Below are positions 1-10,007 of a DNA stretch of 64,000 bases, piece by piece. Source of the DNA: CAVXNB01 sp963763085 (GTDB taxonomy: Bacteria; Actinomycetota; Acidimicrobiia; Acidimicrobiales; Bog-793); assembly GCA_963763085.1 (NCBI GenBank), contig CAVXNB010000001.1, positions 1-64,000 on the forward strand, read 5' to 3'. Each line of letters begins with the position of its first letter. Within the stretch, counting starts at the first letter, position 1. The notes under the pieces were generated by a model, which saw only the letters and a list, made by a program, of their open reading frames with translations, was not told the DNA's origin and ran no database searches. Made by a program: the position numbers and the translations under genes.

Positions 1-1594
1 AGGGCTGGAGGTTCTGGTTGCATTCGGTTCCCTTCGTCGGGAGAGCGCCGGTGAAGAAGTACGCCGTCATGTAGTTCTCGGCGCACGTGCTCGGGTTGAG
101 GAAGGAGGTGTGACCGTAGCCGCTGACGACAAGGAGCCGGGCATCGCCGAGCTCGTGGGTCATCGCCCTTGCGTTCGCGAGCGAGGTCGCCGGGTCGTTG
201 GTGTTGTTGATCACGAGGATGGGGCTCGTGTGAGCGTTCCAGGGACCGTTGTAGGTGTTCACCCTATGAACTGGCCACGTGGCGCAAGGCTCGTCCTGCT
301 CCCAGAGATACGGCAGACCGATGACGCTGCCGCCGGCGGTCACGATCTTCTGCAGATCACTGTATGCGCCGGTCCGCGGGCTCGGTGAGTCGTCGCAGAT
401 AACCGCATAGGCTTGCTCGGCGCCGGAGTATTGCTGGCGAGCCGAGTTGACGTCGGTCGGTGCCGCGAGGTCGGCGGCGCTCGGCTTCTGGCTGCGCGCC
501 AACCACAGCTGCTCGAGACCCTGCGCCATCCCGGACCACCCCGGGAAGTTTCCGCCGGTTACCGGCGTCGTGTATGGCTGCACGAAGTCGAGGTCAGCGC
601 TCGCCACGTTAAGCAGCTCCGCGTAGGTGAATGGCCCACCCAAGTTGATCGGCCCCCGCTGCAGGCGGGCGAGGAGCGCACTCCACTTGGCGCTGGTGGC
701 GGCAGGGCTGCCGGCCGAGAAGGCGCAGACCGAGGTGCTCTTCTGCCCGCAGATGCGCAGGAAGGAATCGAGCACTTTTGAGACCGCGCTGTTCTCGCCG
801 AGGCGGAGCGAGAGTGCCAAGGCTGGGTTCGGCTGCCCGCCGTTGGTCACGGCTCCGGGTGCGGTGTTCCCGTCGAGAACCATCCGACCGACGTAACGCG
901 GGAACAAGTTGGCGTAGGTGGCGCCGAGGAACGTGCCGTACGACAAACCCAGGTAGTCGAGCTTGGCCTGGCCGAGGTCCAGCCGAAGGAGGTTCAGGTC
1001 GCGGGCAGAGTCGGCCGTTGAAACGTGCTCGAGGAGGGCGCTGTTCGTCGCCTTGCAGATTTTGCCGAACTCCCGCCACCGGGCCATGTAGGCGGCCTGT
1101 TCAGCTGGACGAGTTGGGAGATACGCATACTTGCCGAGAAAGGCGGTTTCGGCCGCCTGATTGGGGAAGCATTGAACCGCCGTGCTGGAGCCGACTCCTC
1201 GCGGGTCCCAGCTCACGATGTCGAAGTCCCGGAGCATCTTCTTAGGAAAGAAACCCAGCCATTGCGGGATTTGGACGGTTCCCTGTCCGCCAGGGCCTCC
1301 CGGATTCACGAAGATCACACCACGCGAGGTCGACCCGGTTGCAGGGTGCTCCACGATGGCGAGCTGGACTTTCGGCCCGGACGGAGACCGGTAGTCCAAC
1401 GGGGCCGTGACCGTCGCACACACGAAGCCGCCTGCCATCGCGGCGGCGCTGTCGGCGGGACAGACGTGCCAGGCGATAGCCGGCACCGGGATTGACCGCT
1501 CGACTGCCCCTGCCGGGGCTGACCTGAGCACCGGAACCAGTACGAGCACGAGTGCGGCGGCGAGTCCCAACTGCAAGCGGTTACGAATCCTCAT
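1..1594 (-). CDS. Secreted alpha/beta hydrolase, TAP-like (tripeptidyl aminopeptidase) family, 3' end beyond window
   Basis: About 531 codons are visible and the frame runs off the left edge, so the C-terminus is missing. The ATG at 1594 is preceded by GAAGGGAA and starts a signal peptide (MRIRNR, then a hydrophobic run ending near APAG). Motifs of the alpha/beta hydrolase fold appear in order: the oxyanion segment NPGGPGG, SWDPRGVG, the nucleophile elbow GLSYGT, and late in the frame the TAP-like acid and His regions (INNTNDPATS and SGYGHTS). These proteins are exported serine peptidases or esterases; the true substrate is not visible. It begins 11 bases after the ABC permease stop on the same strand, so it is probably the last gene of an ATPase-permease-hydrolase operon. 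Confidence 0.88.
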   Translation of the reverse strand, partial: MRIRNRLQLGLAAALVLVLVPVLRSAPAGAVERSIPVPAIAWHVCPADSAAAMAGGFVCATVTAPLDYRSPSGPKVQLAIVEHPATGSTSRGVIFVNPGGPGGQGTVQIPQWLGFFPKKMLRDFDIVSWDPRGVGSSTAVQCFPNQAAETAFLGKYAYLPTRPAEQAAYMARWREFGKICKATNSALLEHVSTADSARDLNLLRLDLGQAKLDYLGLSYGTFLGATYANLFPRYVGRMVLDGNTAPGAVTNGGQPNPALALSLRLGENSAVSKVLDSFLRICGQKSTSVCAFSAGSPAATSAKWSALLARLQRGPINLGGPFTYAELLNVASADLDFVQPYTTPVTGGNFPGWSGMAQGLEQLWLARSQKPSAADLAAPTDVNSARQQYSGAEQAYAVICDDSPSPRTGAYSDLQKIVTAGGSVIGLPYLWEQDEPCATWPVHRVNTYNGPWNAHTSPILVINNTNDPATSLANARAMTHELGDARLLVVSGYGHTSFLNPSTCAENYMTAYFFTGALPTKGTECNQNLQP

Positions 1595-1605
1595 CAGAAT
1601 TCCCT

Positions 1606-2415
1606 TCAGGCGTCTCGGTGCGCTGTCCGCACCGAGGCCGCTGCCAGCGTGATGGCCGCATATATCCCGAGCACGACGATGGCCGTGCCTGGCGCAAGGA
1701 TGCCGGGCGAGCGGTGGACCGTCACGGCCGCCTGGAGGGCTGTGCCGGGCAGATAGCCACGCATGCCTGCTGGAAGAAGCTGGCCGAATGTGACCCCTCC
1801 GACGATGACGACAGCCATTGCAGCGGTCGCCCCTGCAGTGTGTCGAATGACGCCGCCGAGTCCGACACCGATGACGGCGATGAGGCTGACGGCCACAGCA
1901 CCGAAGAAGACCGCCCCCAGTACGCCGGGATGGCCGAGGGTCACTTGGAGGTGCTTGCCCGCGAAGATCCGCTGGCCGATCTCGAAGCCGACGAAGTTGG
2001 AGACCAACGTCACCGGGAAGGCGAATGCCGCCACTACGGCCGCTTTGCCCGCCAGCACGAGTCGCCTCGCCGGCATAGCCGTGAAGGTGGAGCGGATCAT
2101 GCCAGAGGCGTACTCGGCGGTGACCGATCGCAGCGCGAGGGCTCCGAGCAGCACGGCGGCAATCATGATGCCGAACAGCGAGCAACTCGTTGCATCGAAG
2201 CTCCCGCGCTGTTCAGGTGTCATGGTGGCCCACGCGCTGGCCTGTGACATCACGAGGACGGCGCCCGCACCGATGGAGAAGACGAAGGCAAAGGCGGCCG
2301 TGCGCCGCGTGGAGGGCAAGGTACGAAGCTTCGTCCACTCCCCCTTGAGGACTCTGGTAATCGTAGTTGTGTGCACCGGCAGTGCCGGGGTGGCCGGGTA
2401 GGTCGTGACGCTCAT
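1606..2415 (-). CDS. ABC-2 type transporter permease
   Basis: A 269-aa polytopic membrane protein. A short cytoplasmic N-terminus with the GEWTKLRTLPS motif, typical of ABC-2 permeases of the drug/bacitracin export type, is followed by about six hydrophobic segments (residues near 40-60, 82-100, 125-150, 168-190, 200-220 and 240-260). The stop of the ATPase gene lies one base before this ATG, so the two are translationally coupled and form one exporter. The exported substrate is unknown. A SARP/AfsR-like regulator is divergently transcribed and is the likely controller. Confidence 0.85.
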   Translation of the reverse strand: MSVTTYPATPALPVHTTTITRVLKGEWTKLRTLPSTRRTAAFAFVFSIGAGAVLVMSQASAWATMTPEQRGSFDATSCSLFGIMIAAVLLGALALRSVTAEYASGMIRSTFTAMPARRLVLAGKAAVVAAFAFPVTLVSNFVGFEIGQRIFAGKHLQVTLGHPGVLGAVFFGAVAVSLIAVIGVGLGGVIRHTAGATAAMAVVIVGGVTFGQLLPAGMRGYLPGTALQAAVTVHRSPGILAPGTAIVVLGIYAAITLAAASVRTAHRDA

Positions 2416-2416
2416 G

Positions 2417-3346
<930 letters not shown>

Positions 3347-3493
3347 TGCTCTTCCTTTCCTCGATGAGCTGCGTCTTTCCCCAAGGTTGCTCCCGGGGCC
3401 TGAGGTGTGACTGCCGTGGCGCTGAGGTCCGGACCTCAGCGCGATCGCGAGCCCGCTCGGGTGCCGACGGGGGGGTAGTCGTAGGGTGGACAT

Positions 3494-6400
3494 GTGGAGG
3501 TGAGGTTCTTCGGCGAGTTTGAAGCCCTAGAAGGGGGCGTACCGGTGTCGGTCAGGGGCGCCAAGCAGCGAACGGTGCTGGCCCTACTGGCGCTCCACCG
3601 GGGAAGGCCCGTGAGTGCGGACCGGCTGATCGACGCGCTGTGGGGCGATGACCAAGTTGCCAACCCGGTCAACGCCTTGCAGGCCCAGATCGGCCAGCTG
3701 CGTCGTACCCTCGGTGCGACCGCGATCGTCACCTCCGAAGCGGGCTACGCCCTCGGTATCGGTCCAGATGATGTCGACGCCGCCCGCTTTGAACAACTCG
3801 TGTCTAGGGGACGGCGCCTGTTTGACGAGGGAGAGATGGTACCCGCGTCGACCGCGCTGAGCGAAGCGCTACGGCTGCGACGGGGGGAGCCGCTGACCGA
3901 GTTCGCATACGCAGGCTTCGCCGATGCGGAACGAGCTCATCTCGCCGAGTTGACCCTTGTGGCGATCGAGACCCGTGTTGAAGCCGATCTGGCCCTGGGT
4001 CGCAACAGTCAGCTCATAGGCGAGCTGGAGGCACTGTGCCGGGAACACCCGCTCCGCGAGCGACTGTGGGAGCTGCGCATGCTCGCCCTCTACCGGGCTG
4101 GCCGTCAGGCCGAGGCTTTGCGCGCCTTTGGTGAAGCTCGTCACAGTTTAGTCGACGAGCTGGGGATTGAACCCGGCCCCGCCCTGCGAGACCTCGAGTC
4201 CCGCATCCTGGCCCACGACCCATCACTCGCCCCAGTCGGCCCGGCGAATCTTGGGGCGGTTCCGACGACGATGGTAACGGGCAACCTGCGGGAGCGATTG
4301 AGCAGCTTCGTCGGTCGCACAGCGGAACTCGAGGGGCTGAGGGAGGCTGTCTGCTCTAGCCGGCTGGTGACGCTGATCGGTCCCGGTGGGGTTGGCAAGA
4401 CACGACTAGCGGTAGAGGCGGCCTCCACACTGCGAGAAGAGCACCGGGATGGTGTCTGGCTGGTCGAGCTCGCCACCGTCACCGAGCCCGAGGGGATTGC
4501 GCCGGCTGTGGCGGGCGCTCTCGGGGCGACTGCCGCCGGCCCCGTTGGCCCGTCTTCGCAGGACTCGACGGTGGAGCTCATCGTGCGATACCTGGCCGGG
4601 CGGTCGCTTCTGGTCGTCCTCGACAACTGTGAACACGTGATCGACCAGGCGGCGGCCCTGGCAGAGACACTGGTCGAAACGGTGCCCGGCCTCCGGCTGA
4701 TCGCGACGAGCCGCGAGCCGTTCGGCGTTGCTGGCGAGGTCCTGATGTCCGTCGGCCCATTGGCCGTTCCGGCCGCGGTCGAGCTGTTCGTCGATCGCGC
4801 TCGCGCGGTGCGACCCGGATTTACGGCAGACGGGCACACACTTCCTGTAATCAACGACATCTGTGACCGATTGGACGGCCTTCCTTTGGCCGTTGAACTC
4901 GCCGCCGCCCGCCTTCGTTCATTTACATTGGCCACGCTCGCGGAACGGCTCGACGACCGCTTCCGGCTGCTGACCGTTGGCGCCCGCACTGCCCTCCCGC
5001 GCCAACAAACCCTTCGGGCGGTGGTCGACTGGAGCTACGACCTGCTCTTCGAGGACGAGCGCCGCCTGTTCGCACGGCTATCGGCCTTCGCTGGAGGTTG
5101 CGACTTGAACGCCGCCGAGGCTGTTTGTGCCGACGACCAGGTGCCGGCCGGCGAGGTGCTCGACCTTCTAAGCCGGCTGGTCGACAAGTCCCTCGTCGTC
5201 CACCCTGACGCCGGTCGAGACGCCCGGTTCACTCAGCTCCAGACGCTCTGGCGGTACGGCCGTGACCGCCTCGATGAAGCTGGCGAGGCTGACGCCATTT
5301 GCGGTAGACACGGCGCCTACTACCGACAGATGGCCGAGGCGGCCCACGAGGGTCTGCGAGGCGCCACCGGGCCGATCTGGCGGGAACGTCTCACTTTGGA
5401 GCTGGGCAACCTGCGGGCCGCGCTCGACTGGTTCATCGCCCGAGGCGATGCCGATCAGGCGCTGTCGTTGGCGTCGGGAATGGCCTGGCTGTGGTTTATC
5501 AACGGCGACTATGTCGAAGGAGCGCGCTGGCTTGGCGACGCGCTAGCGACGGAGGGGACGCGCCGTCCTGAACTGGCAGCGACCACCCAGGTCTGGCACG
5601 GCTATTTCGTGTCCCTGGCGTTCAGTCCAGCGGCTGCTGTACTCGAATGTGAAGCGGCAGTCGCGGCCTTGACGAGCGACGATCGGATTCGTCGAGCGGA
5701 GGCGCTGGTGCTCTCCGCCACGGTGCTTTTGCGGGCGCACGAGTTCGAACGATCTCTCAAAGCGTTGGGCCAGGCGCACGATCTGCTGGAACCGGCCGTG
5801 CACGGCTGGCAGCTCGCCGTGCACGACTTGGTAGCCGCTTGGAACTTGGCATTGTTGGGGCGGCTCGATGAGTCCGAGCCGGCCGCCCGCTCGAGCGTCG
5901 AGCGCTTCGACGCTCAAGGGGAGGTGTGGTACACCGTCGACCCGCTGAGCAACCTTGCCGGCATCGCCGAAGCCCGAGGCGACCTCGAGAGTGCGTCAGC
6001 GATCTACGAGACGCTCCTGGAGCGATGCCGTGCAGCCGGGCAACGCGGTTATGTGGTGTTCAATCTCTTCCGCCTTGCCGCGTTGCGAGGCAGGCAAGGC
6101 GACGACGAGGCAGCCGACGGTCTGTACGAGGAGGCGATTGCATGCAGCTTCAACCCGTCGGTGTCTGCCGACGCAATGGTCGGTCAAGCGGCGGTTGCTC
6201 GTCGACTCGGCGACTCGGCGAGGGCGCGGGCGCTGCTGGACGCGGCGGGAAGCTACTACCGGAACTTGGACCTTCCTGCGGGCCAGACCGGTGTCCTCGC
6301 GGGCCTGGCGTGGTGGGCACTCGGCGCCGGCAGAACAGACGAGGCGATGCTCTTCGCCGCTGACGCCTTGCAAGTCGCGTCCGCCGGCGGGGACGCGGCA

Positions 6401-6592
6401 ATAGGGCTGCTCGCCGATACCGCCATGGCCGCAGTCAAGGCGTTCGCCGATCCCACCCAGCACAACGTTGAGGCCTTCGTCACGCTCGCTCAACAGCGCG
6501 CCCAGAGGTTGTGGTACTCCAATTTGACCAGTTTCACTGACGCCCCGGATGTCGCCGCGCTCGCGGCCCGCCTCGCGCTCGCAACGGGCTGA
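3494..6592 (+). CDS. SARP/AfsR-like transcriptional regulator (winged helix-BTAD-NB-ARC-TPR)
   Basis: A 1032-aa multidomain regulator. The GTG start at 3494 follows AGGGTGG and yields the family N-terminus MEVRFFGEFEAL. Domains in order are an OmpR-type winged helix (about 1-90, with the GAKQRTVLALLAL segment), a bacterial transcriptional activation domain (about 95-245), a STAND/NB-ARC ATPase (about 275-560; Walker A GPGGVGKTRL near 297, Walker B SLLVVLDNCEH near 371) and a C-terminal TPR-like region (about 600-1030). Such proteins bind direct repeats near secondary metabolism or export genes. Its nearest targets by position are the divergent ABC exporter and hydrolase. No truncation is seen. 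Confidence 0.93.
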   Translation: MEVRFFGEFEALEGGVPVSVRGAKQRTVLALLALHRGRPVSADRLIDALWGDDQVANPVNALQAQIGQLRRTLGATAIVTSEAGYALGIGPDDVDAARFEQLVSRGRRLFDEGEMVPASTALSEALRLRRGEPLTEFAYAGFADAERAHLAELTLVAIETRVEADLALGRNSQLIGELEALCREHPLRERLWELRMLALYRAGRQAEALRAFGEARHSLVDELGIEPGPALRDLESRILAHDPSLAPVGPANLGAVPTTMVTGNLRERLSSFVGRTAELEGLREAVCSSRLVTLIGPGGVGKTRLAVEAASTLREEHRDGVWLVELATVTEPEGIAPAVAGALGATAAGPVGPSSQDSTVELIVRYLAGRSLLVVLDNCEHVIDQAAALAETLVETVPGLRLIATSREPFGVAGEVLMSVGPLAVPAAVELFVDRARAVRPGFTADGHTLPVINDICDRLDGLPLAVELAAARLRSFTLATLAERLDDRFRLLTVGARTALPRQQTLRAVVDWSYDLLFEDERRLFARLSAFAGGCDLNAAEAVCADDQVPAGEVLDLLSRLVDKSLVVHPDAGRDARFTQLQTLWRYGRDRLDEAGEADAICGRHGAYYRQMAEAAHEGLRGATGPIWRERLTLELGNLRAALDWFIARGDADQALSLASGMAWLWFINGDYVEGARWLGDALATEGTRRPELAATTQVWHGYFVSLAFSPAAAVLECEAAVAALTSDDRIRRAEALVLSATVLLRAHEFERSLKALGQAHDLLEPAVHGWQLAVHDLVAAWNLALLGRLDESEPAARSSVERFDAQGEVWYTVDPLSNLAGIAEARGDLESASAIYETLLERCRAAGQRGYVVFNLFRLAALRGRQGDDEAADGLYEEAIACSFNPSVSADAMVGQAAVARRLGDSARARALLDAAGSYYRNLDLPAGQTGVLAGLAWWALGAGRTDEAMLFAADALQVASAGGDAAIGLLADTAMAAVKAFADPTQHNVEAFVTLAQQRAQRLWYSNLTSFTDAPDVAALAARLALATG

Positions 6593-6606
6593 GCGGCAGC
6601 TCGTAG

Positions 6607-6630
6607 GAGACGGCCGCCTGGGGCCGTCTC
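6607..6630 (+). terminator. Hairpin after the SARP-like gene
   Basis: A perfect 9-bp stem (GAGACGGCC / GGCCGTCTC) with a 6-nt loop starts 14 bases after the stop of the regulator gene. It has no following T-run, so it is either a Rho-independent terminator of the actinobacterial U-less type or an mRNA 3' stabiliser. Confidence 0.5.
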
Positions 6631-6758
6631 GATACCTTCCTGAGGGCGTGCGCGGCCTCAACGGACACGACGTTTCAACTCTGGCGAGAATTCCCTGCGG
6701 CGGTTGACCTCAGTATCGCCTCAGCGTCGCCTCAGGGCTCCAGGCCAACATATGATTC

Positions 6759-7277
6759 ATGCAGCCAAGGCAATGCCCGCCCTTCCGCCGGCATGATGAC
6801 GTGGATGCCCCGCGGGCCGTTGAGGACCATGGCCGCGCGGTCACCGCAACCTCGCGGGCCGCGGCCTTCTACCGGGAGGCACAGCGAGCCGTCGACCGGC
6901 GTCGAGCCACCAAAGCGCTGCGCCTCGCCGTCGATGCCGATCCGGCTTTCGAGCTTGCCCTCTCCGATCTCGATGCCACTACCGGAGTCACGGTCCGAGG
7001 TCACAGTCGCGGGCAGGTGAACTGGGAACGCCACCACATCGAGGTCCTCCGCACCGCGGCCTCCGGCAATGTGGAGCGAGCGGCCGATCTGCTTCGCGAA
7101 CATCTTGGCAATGTAGGTTGCGACCCTCTTCTCCTCCACATTCTCGCCGATCTCCGGCATGCGTTTGGGAAGGACGACAATTTCGAGGAGCTCGTCGCCC
7201 GGCTTCCGAATTGTCATCCGGTCGCATGGCAGCGCTCTTCACGCTTCAGGCGACCTGCCCTTCGCCCAAGTCGTTGA
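6759..7277 (+). CDS. TPR-like protein, probably truncated
   Basis: 172 codons. Residues 27-160 resemble an actinobacterial tetratricopeptide family: GRAVTATSRAAAFYREA, then AVDADPAFELALSDLDA, then the conserved WERHHIEVL and REHLGNVGCDPLLLHILADL blocks. The last 15 residues (RSSRFRRPALRPSR) do not fit the family, and the N-terminus before residue 15 is not typical, so the gene may be shortened or shifted at its ends. No ribosome site is obvious. A long opposing frame on the minus strand over the same bases lacks family features. Confidence 0.45.
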   Translation: MQPRQCPPFRRHDDVDAPRAVEDHGRAVTATSRAAAFYREAQRAVDRRRATKALRLAVDADPAFELALSDLDATTGVTVRGHSRGQVNWERHHIEVLRTAASGNVERAADLLREHLGNVGCDPLLLHILADLRHAFGKDDNFEELVARLPNCHPVAWQRSSRFRRPALRPSR

Positions 7278-7384
7278 ACCGCCTGATCAGCGCGGCCCGA
7301 TCGACGCCGATCGCGTCGAGCAATGCAGCAGCCGGATCAGGGGCACGATGCCACAGTCGGCCCAAGGGCGCCCCGCCAGAGCAG

Positions 7385-8173
7385 CTAACGGATGGCGAGC
7401 CACGCGTAGCGGATCCCAATCGCGAGCACGAGCACTCCGAGGACGCGTCTGATTGCAGCCTCAGGCAAGCTCGGCTGTAGCCGCGCTCCGGTGTAGCTAC
7501 CGAGTAGCCCGCCAAGGCCGAGAGCGACGCCGACACCCCAATCGGGCGCAATCGAACCGTGATGGTGCATGGAGAGGATCACGAAGGCGATTACGCCGAC
7601 TACAGACGCCACAAAGGTCGAGGACAGCGTGGCAGGTGCGACCTCGCTCGCGGGTCGTCCTGAGCCGATGAGACCCGGGGCGAGAATTGACCCGCCACCG
7701 ATCCCGTAGATGCCACCTACGCAACCGACGATCGCGGCGGCGACCGTGAGCGTCGGCCATGAGAACTGGCGAAAGGGTCTTGCATCTCCTTTCCTCTGTC
7801 GACGGACCAGGAGCCATGCACCAAGTGGCACAAGGAAAATCGCGATCACGGCGTCAAAGGCTCGGGCTCCCGGCAAGAGCTCGACTCGGACAACCGAGCC
7901 CGCTACGACACCGGGAATGGTTCCGACCAGCAAGACTCGGGTCAGCGACCCCCCGGTCTGGCCCTGGCGCCAATACCGATAGAGCGCGCCCGGTGTCGCG
8001 ACAACGTTGTAGAGCAAGTTCGTGGGGGTGACCGCTGGGCTGGGCGTGCCGAGCACGCTTACCTGAAACGGGAGCAAGAGGACCGCGCCAGAGACGCCGG
8101 CAGGACTCGCGACGGTGGCGATGGTGAACGACGCCGCGACGGCAGCGACGTAGACCCAGGCTCCCGTCAACAT
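7385..8173 (-). CDS. TSUP/TauE-SafE family membrane transporter
   Basis: A 262-aa protein with about eight hydrophobic segments and the two internal repeats of the family. The N-terminal half contains SPAGVSGAVLLLPFQ and TPTNLLYNVVATPGALYRYW, and the second half contains GGIYGIGGGSILAPGLIG, which are the duplicated glycine-rich motifs of sulfite/anion exporters. The substrate is probably an organosulfonate or small anion; the sequence does not specify it. It stands alone on the minus strand. Confidence 0.88.
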   Translation of the reverse strand: MLTGAWVYVAAVAASFTIATVASPAGVSGAVLLLPFQVSVLGTPSPAVTPTNLLYNVVATPGALYRYWRQGQTGGSLTRVLLVGTIPGVVAGSVVRVELLPGARAFDAVIAIFLVPLGAWLLVRRQRKGDARPFRQFSWPTLTVAAAIVGCVGGIYGIGGGSILAPGLIGSGRPASEVAPATLSSTFVASVVGVIAFVILSMHHHGSIAPDWGVGVALGLGGLLGSYTGARLQPSLPEAAIRRVLGVLVLAIGIRYAWLAIR

Positions 8174-8569
8174 CGACTAAAGCTAACGAAGGATCTCGAC
8201 GAGGAAAACCCATGCGTTGACCGGGGCCCCGACGAAGGTCAACACGGTGCCGACGAGGATCCACATGCGCGGCATCGTCGCACGACTGCAACCGCGTCGG
8301 CGTGCCGTCGTCGCCTTCCGCTCCCTAGTTTGGGTGAGTGGTGTCGTGCGAGCTTTCTGCTCAGAGGTGGACACGCGATCGCCTTCTGCGCGATGTGAGC
8401 GTTCTGCGGGAGGCGCGGCTTGCCGCGCTTTTCAAGTCTCTGACGGTTGCGCAGGCGCGGGCGCTATCACTCTCCACCAAACAGGACTCACGCGATTCTT
8501 CGACGACGGGACCAACGTGACTGCGATCCCAACCGAAGACGGTGACACCTAGAGTTCTCCACCGTCCCT

Positions 8570-9838
8570 TCAAGGTCTCCGGTGATGGCGCGAGCAGTGG
8601 GCATGGCGCGGGGCCACGAACAGCAGACCGCCCTGTGGTGTGAACTTGGCGCCGGTCACATTGAGCTGCCGGATGTTCCCGGTCCAGGGGTTCTCGACGC
8701 CGAGGTAGTTGGCTGGATAGGTCGGAGGGGCTGGGCAGGTAGTCGTCGGGGCGGCGTTCGAGCCACATGGCGTGACGGCCACGATCGGTGTTCCCACCCG
8801 CCAAGGTCCGACCACGACGTCCACGGAGTCGTCAGTGCTGTCGGTGGCGTACAGACGGCCGCGGGCGGAACTCGGCCAGGCCGTGTCGTCAATCGACTGT
8901 GACAGCTGGAGCACTGACAGGCTCTGGCCGGGCCGAGCGGCGTGGCGGACATATATCTGGAGCAGGTCTCCCTGACTGTCGAGCATGAAGTCCCCGCCAA
9001 AACGAACGCTCGACCGTGGCACGACCTCGTTCGAGTCGGGATCGGTGAGGGCTAGGGTCGTGCTCAGTCCGGCCCGCGGGTTGTCGACATTCGCGACTAT
9101 CGCGGAGCTGCCGTCGAAGAACAGAGGCGACACCGCCGCCACCTTCGTGCTCCAGTCGAGCACGACCTCGTACACTGCCGGCGACGTTGCCGCGGTCACG
9201 GTCCCTGTCGTGCCGGGGGCTGAGGCGCTGATCAGGATGTGGCCGTGGAAGAACGAGATCGCATCGGTCCCGCCGTTATGCGCGAGTGCCTCGCTGTAAG
9301 CGAAATGCTGCACCTGCGAGGCGCTCGAGGGCCGAGGCTCGATGGTGTAAAGGCTGGAGTAAGCATCCTCGTTGACCGTCGCGACGACGTAGTCGCCATG
9401 CGGGTTGGCAGTGAGACCGTCGCACTTGCCGACTATGTCCCACTGGGCGATGAGGTCTCCCGATAGTGACATCTCGACAACCGTGCTCGAGACGTTGCCG
9501 TCCGGGCTCGCCTGTCCCTGCGGCCCGACCCCGTTCTGGAAGCCGACGAAGACTTTGTCGCCCATGCGCGTGATGTCGTCGGGGTCGGTGAGCGGATCGG
9601 TAGTCGGCGTCTTGGCGCCAGAGGCGGTGAAGGTGTGGCTCAGCGAGGCTCCCGACAGGATCTGGTAGACCCGGTACGAGCGGTGGTGGTCAGGGTGGCG
9701 GTGGTGCGTCGCAGAAGCGGGGCGGTCGGAATTCGCTCCAGCCGACGTGGCACCGATGCCGAGAGCGAGCGAGGCGAGAGCTGCCGCAGCAAAAGCTCCG
9801 GCCGCGCGCGACCCGACAGTCTTCGCACCGGTTGTCAT
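8570..9838 (-). CDS. Secreted beta-propeller-like protein of unknown function
   Basis: 422 aa from the ATG at 9838, chosen because a cleavable signal peptide follows (basic MTTGAKTVGSRAAG, then AAAALASLALGIG, then ATSAGA). A His-rich stretch (THHRHPDHHRSYR) follows the signal. The rest contains repeated blocks such as DPDDITRMGDKVFVGFQNG, DGLTANPHGDYVVATVNED and LFFDGSSAIVANVDNP, typical of WD40/NHL-like extracytoplasmic propellers. The C-terminus is again His/Arg-rich. Function is unknown. Two direct copies of a 16-bp element lie 45-90 bp upstream of the start. Confidence 0.78.
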   Translation of the reverse strand: MTTGAKTVGSRAAGAFAAAALASLALGIGATSAGANSDRPASATHHRHPDHHRSYRVYQILSGASLSHTFTASGAKTPTTDPLTDPDDITRMGDKVFVGFQNGVGPQGQASPDGNVSSTVVEMSLSGDLIAQWDIVGKCDGLTANPHGDYVVATVNEDAYSSLYTIEPRPSSASQVQHFAYSEALAHNGGTDAISFFHGHILISASAPGTTGTVTAATSPAVYEVVLDWSTKVAAVSPLFFDGSSAIVANVDNPRAGLSTTLALTDPDSNEVVPRSSVRFGGDFMLDSQGDLLQIYVRHAARPGQSLSVLQLSQSIDDTAWPSSARGRLYATDSTDDSVDVVVGPWRVGTPIVAVTPCGSNAAPTTTCPAPPTYPANYLGVENPWTGNIRQLNVTGAKFTPQGGLLFVAPRHAHCSRHHRRP

Positions 9839-9883
9839 GGCACGGTTCTCCGATCTGGTTGTTCCCGTCAAGGGAGATCCTTC

Positions 9884-9926
9884 CCCTCGCAAATGACAAC
9901 GAGATATTTGCCCTCGTAGGTGACAA
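9884..9926 (-). promoter_or_regulatory. Two direct copies of a 16-bp element upstream of the propeller gene
   Basis: CCCTCGCAAATGACAA (9884-9899) and CCCTCGTAGGTGACAA (9911-9926) match at 13 of 16 positions and are spaced 27 bp start to start, within the 5' region of the minus-strand propeller gene. Tandem sites at about 2.5 helical turns suggest cooperative binding of a regulator. The regulator is unknown. Confidence 0.45.
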
Positions 9927-10007
9927 GCAGTCGACAATCAGTTGAACCTCAGATGAAGTCTTGGCAAAGCTTGCTGCCGCAGCTCCCTGACCGCTTGGCG
10001 TTGCCGC

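Noticed and set aside
6732..7217. 161-codon minus-strand frame opposite the TPR-like gene
   Set aside because: It has no family features, while the plus-strand frame carries recognisable TPR-family blocks.
8183..8275. 30-codon minus-strand hydrophobic frame (MPRMWILVGTVLTFVGAPVN) just before the TSUP gene
   Set aside because: Too short, without a ribosome site or known relatives; could be chance hydrophobic sequence.
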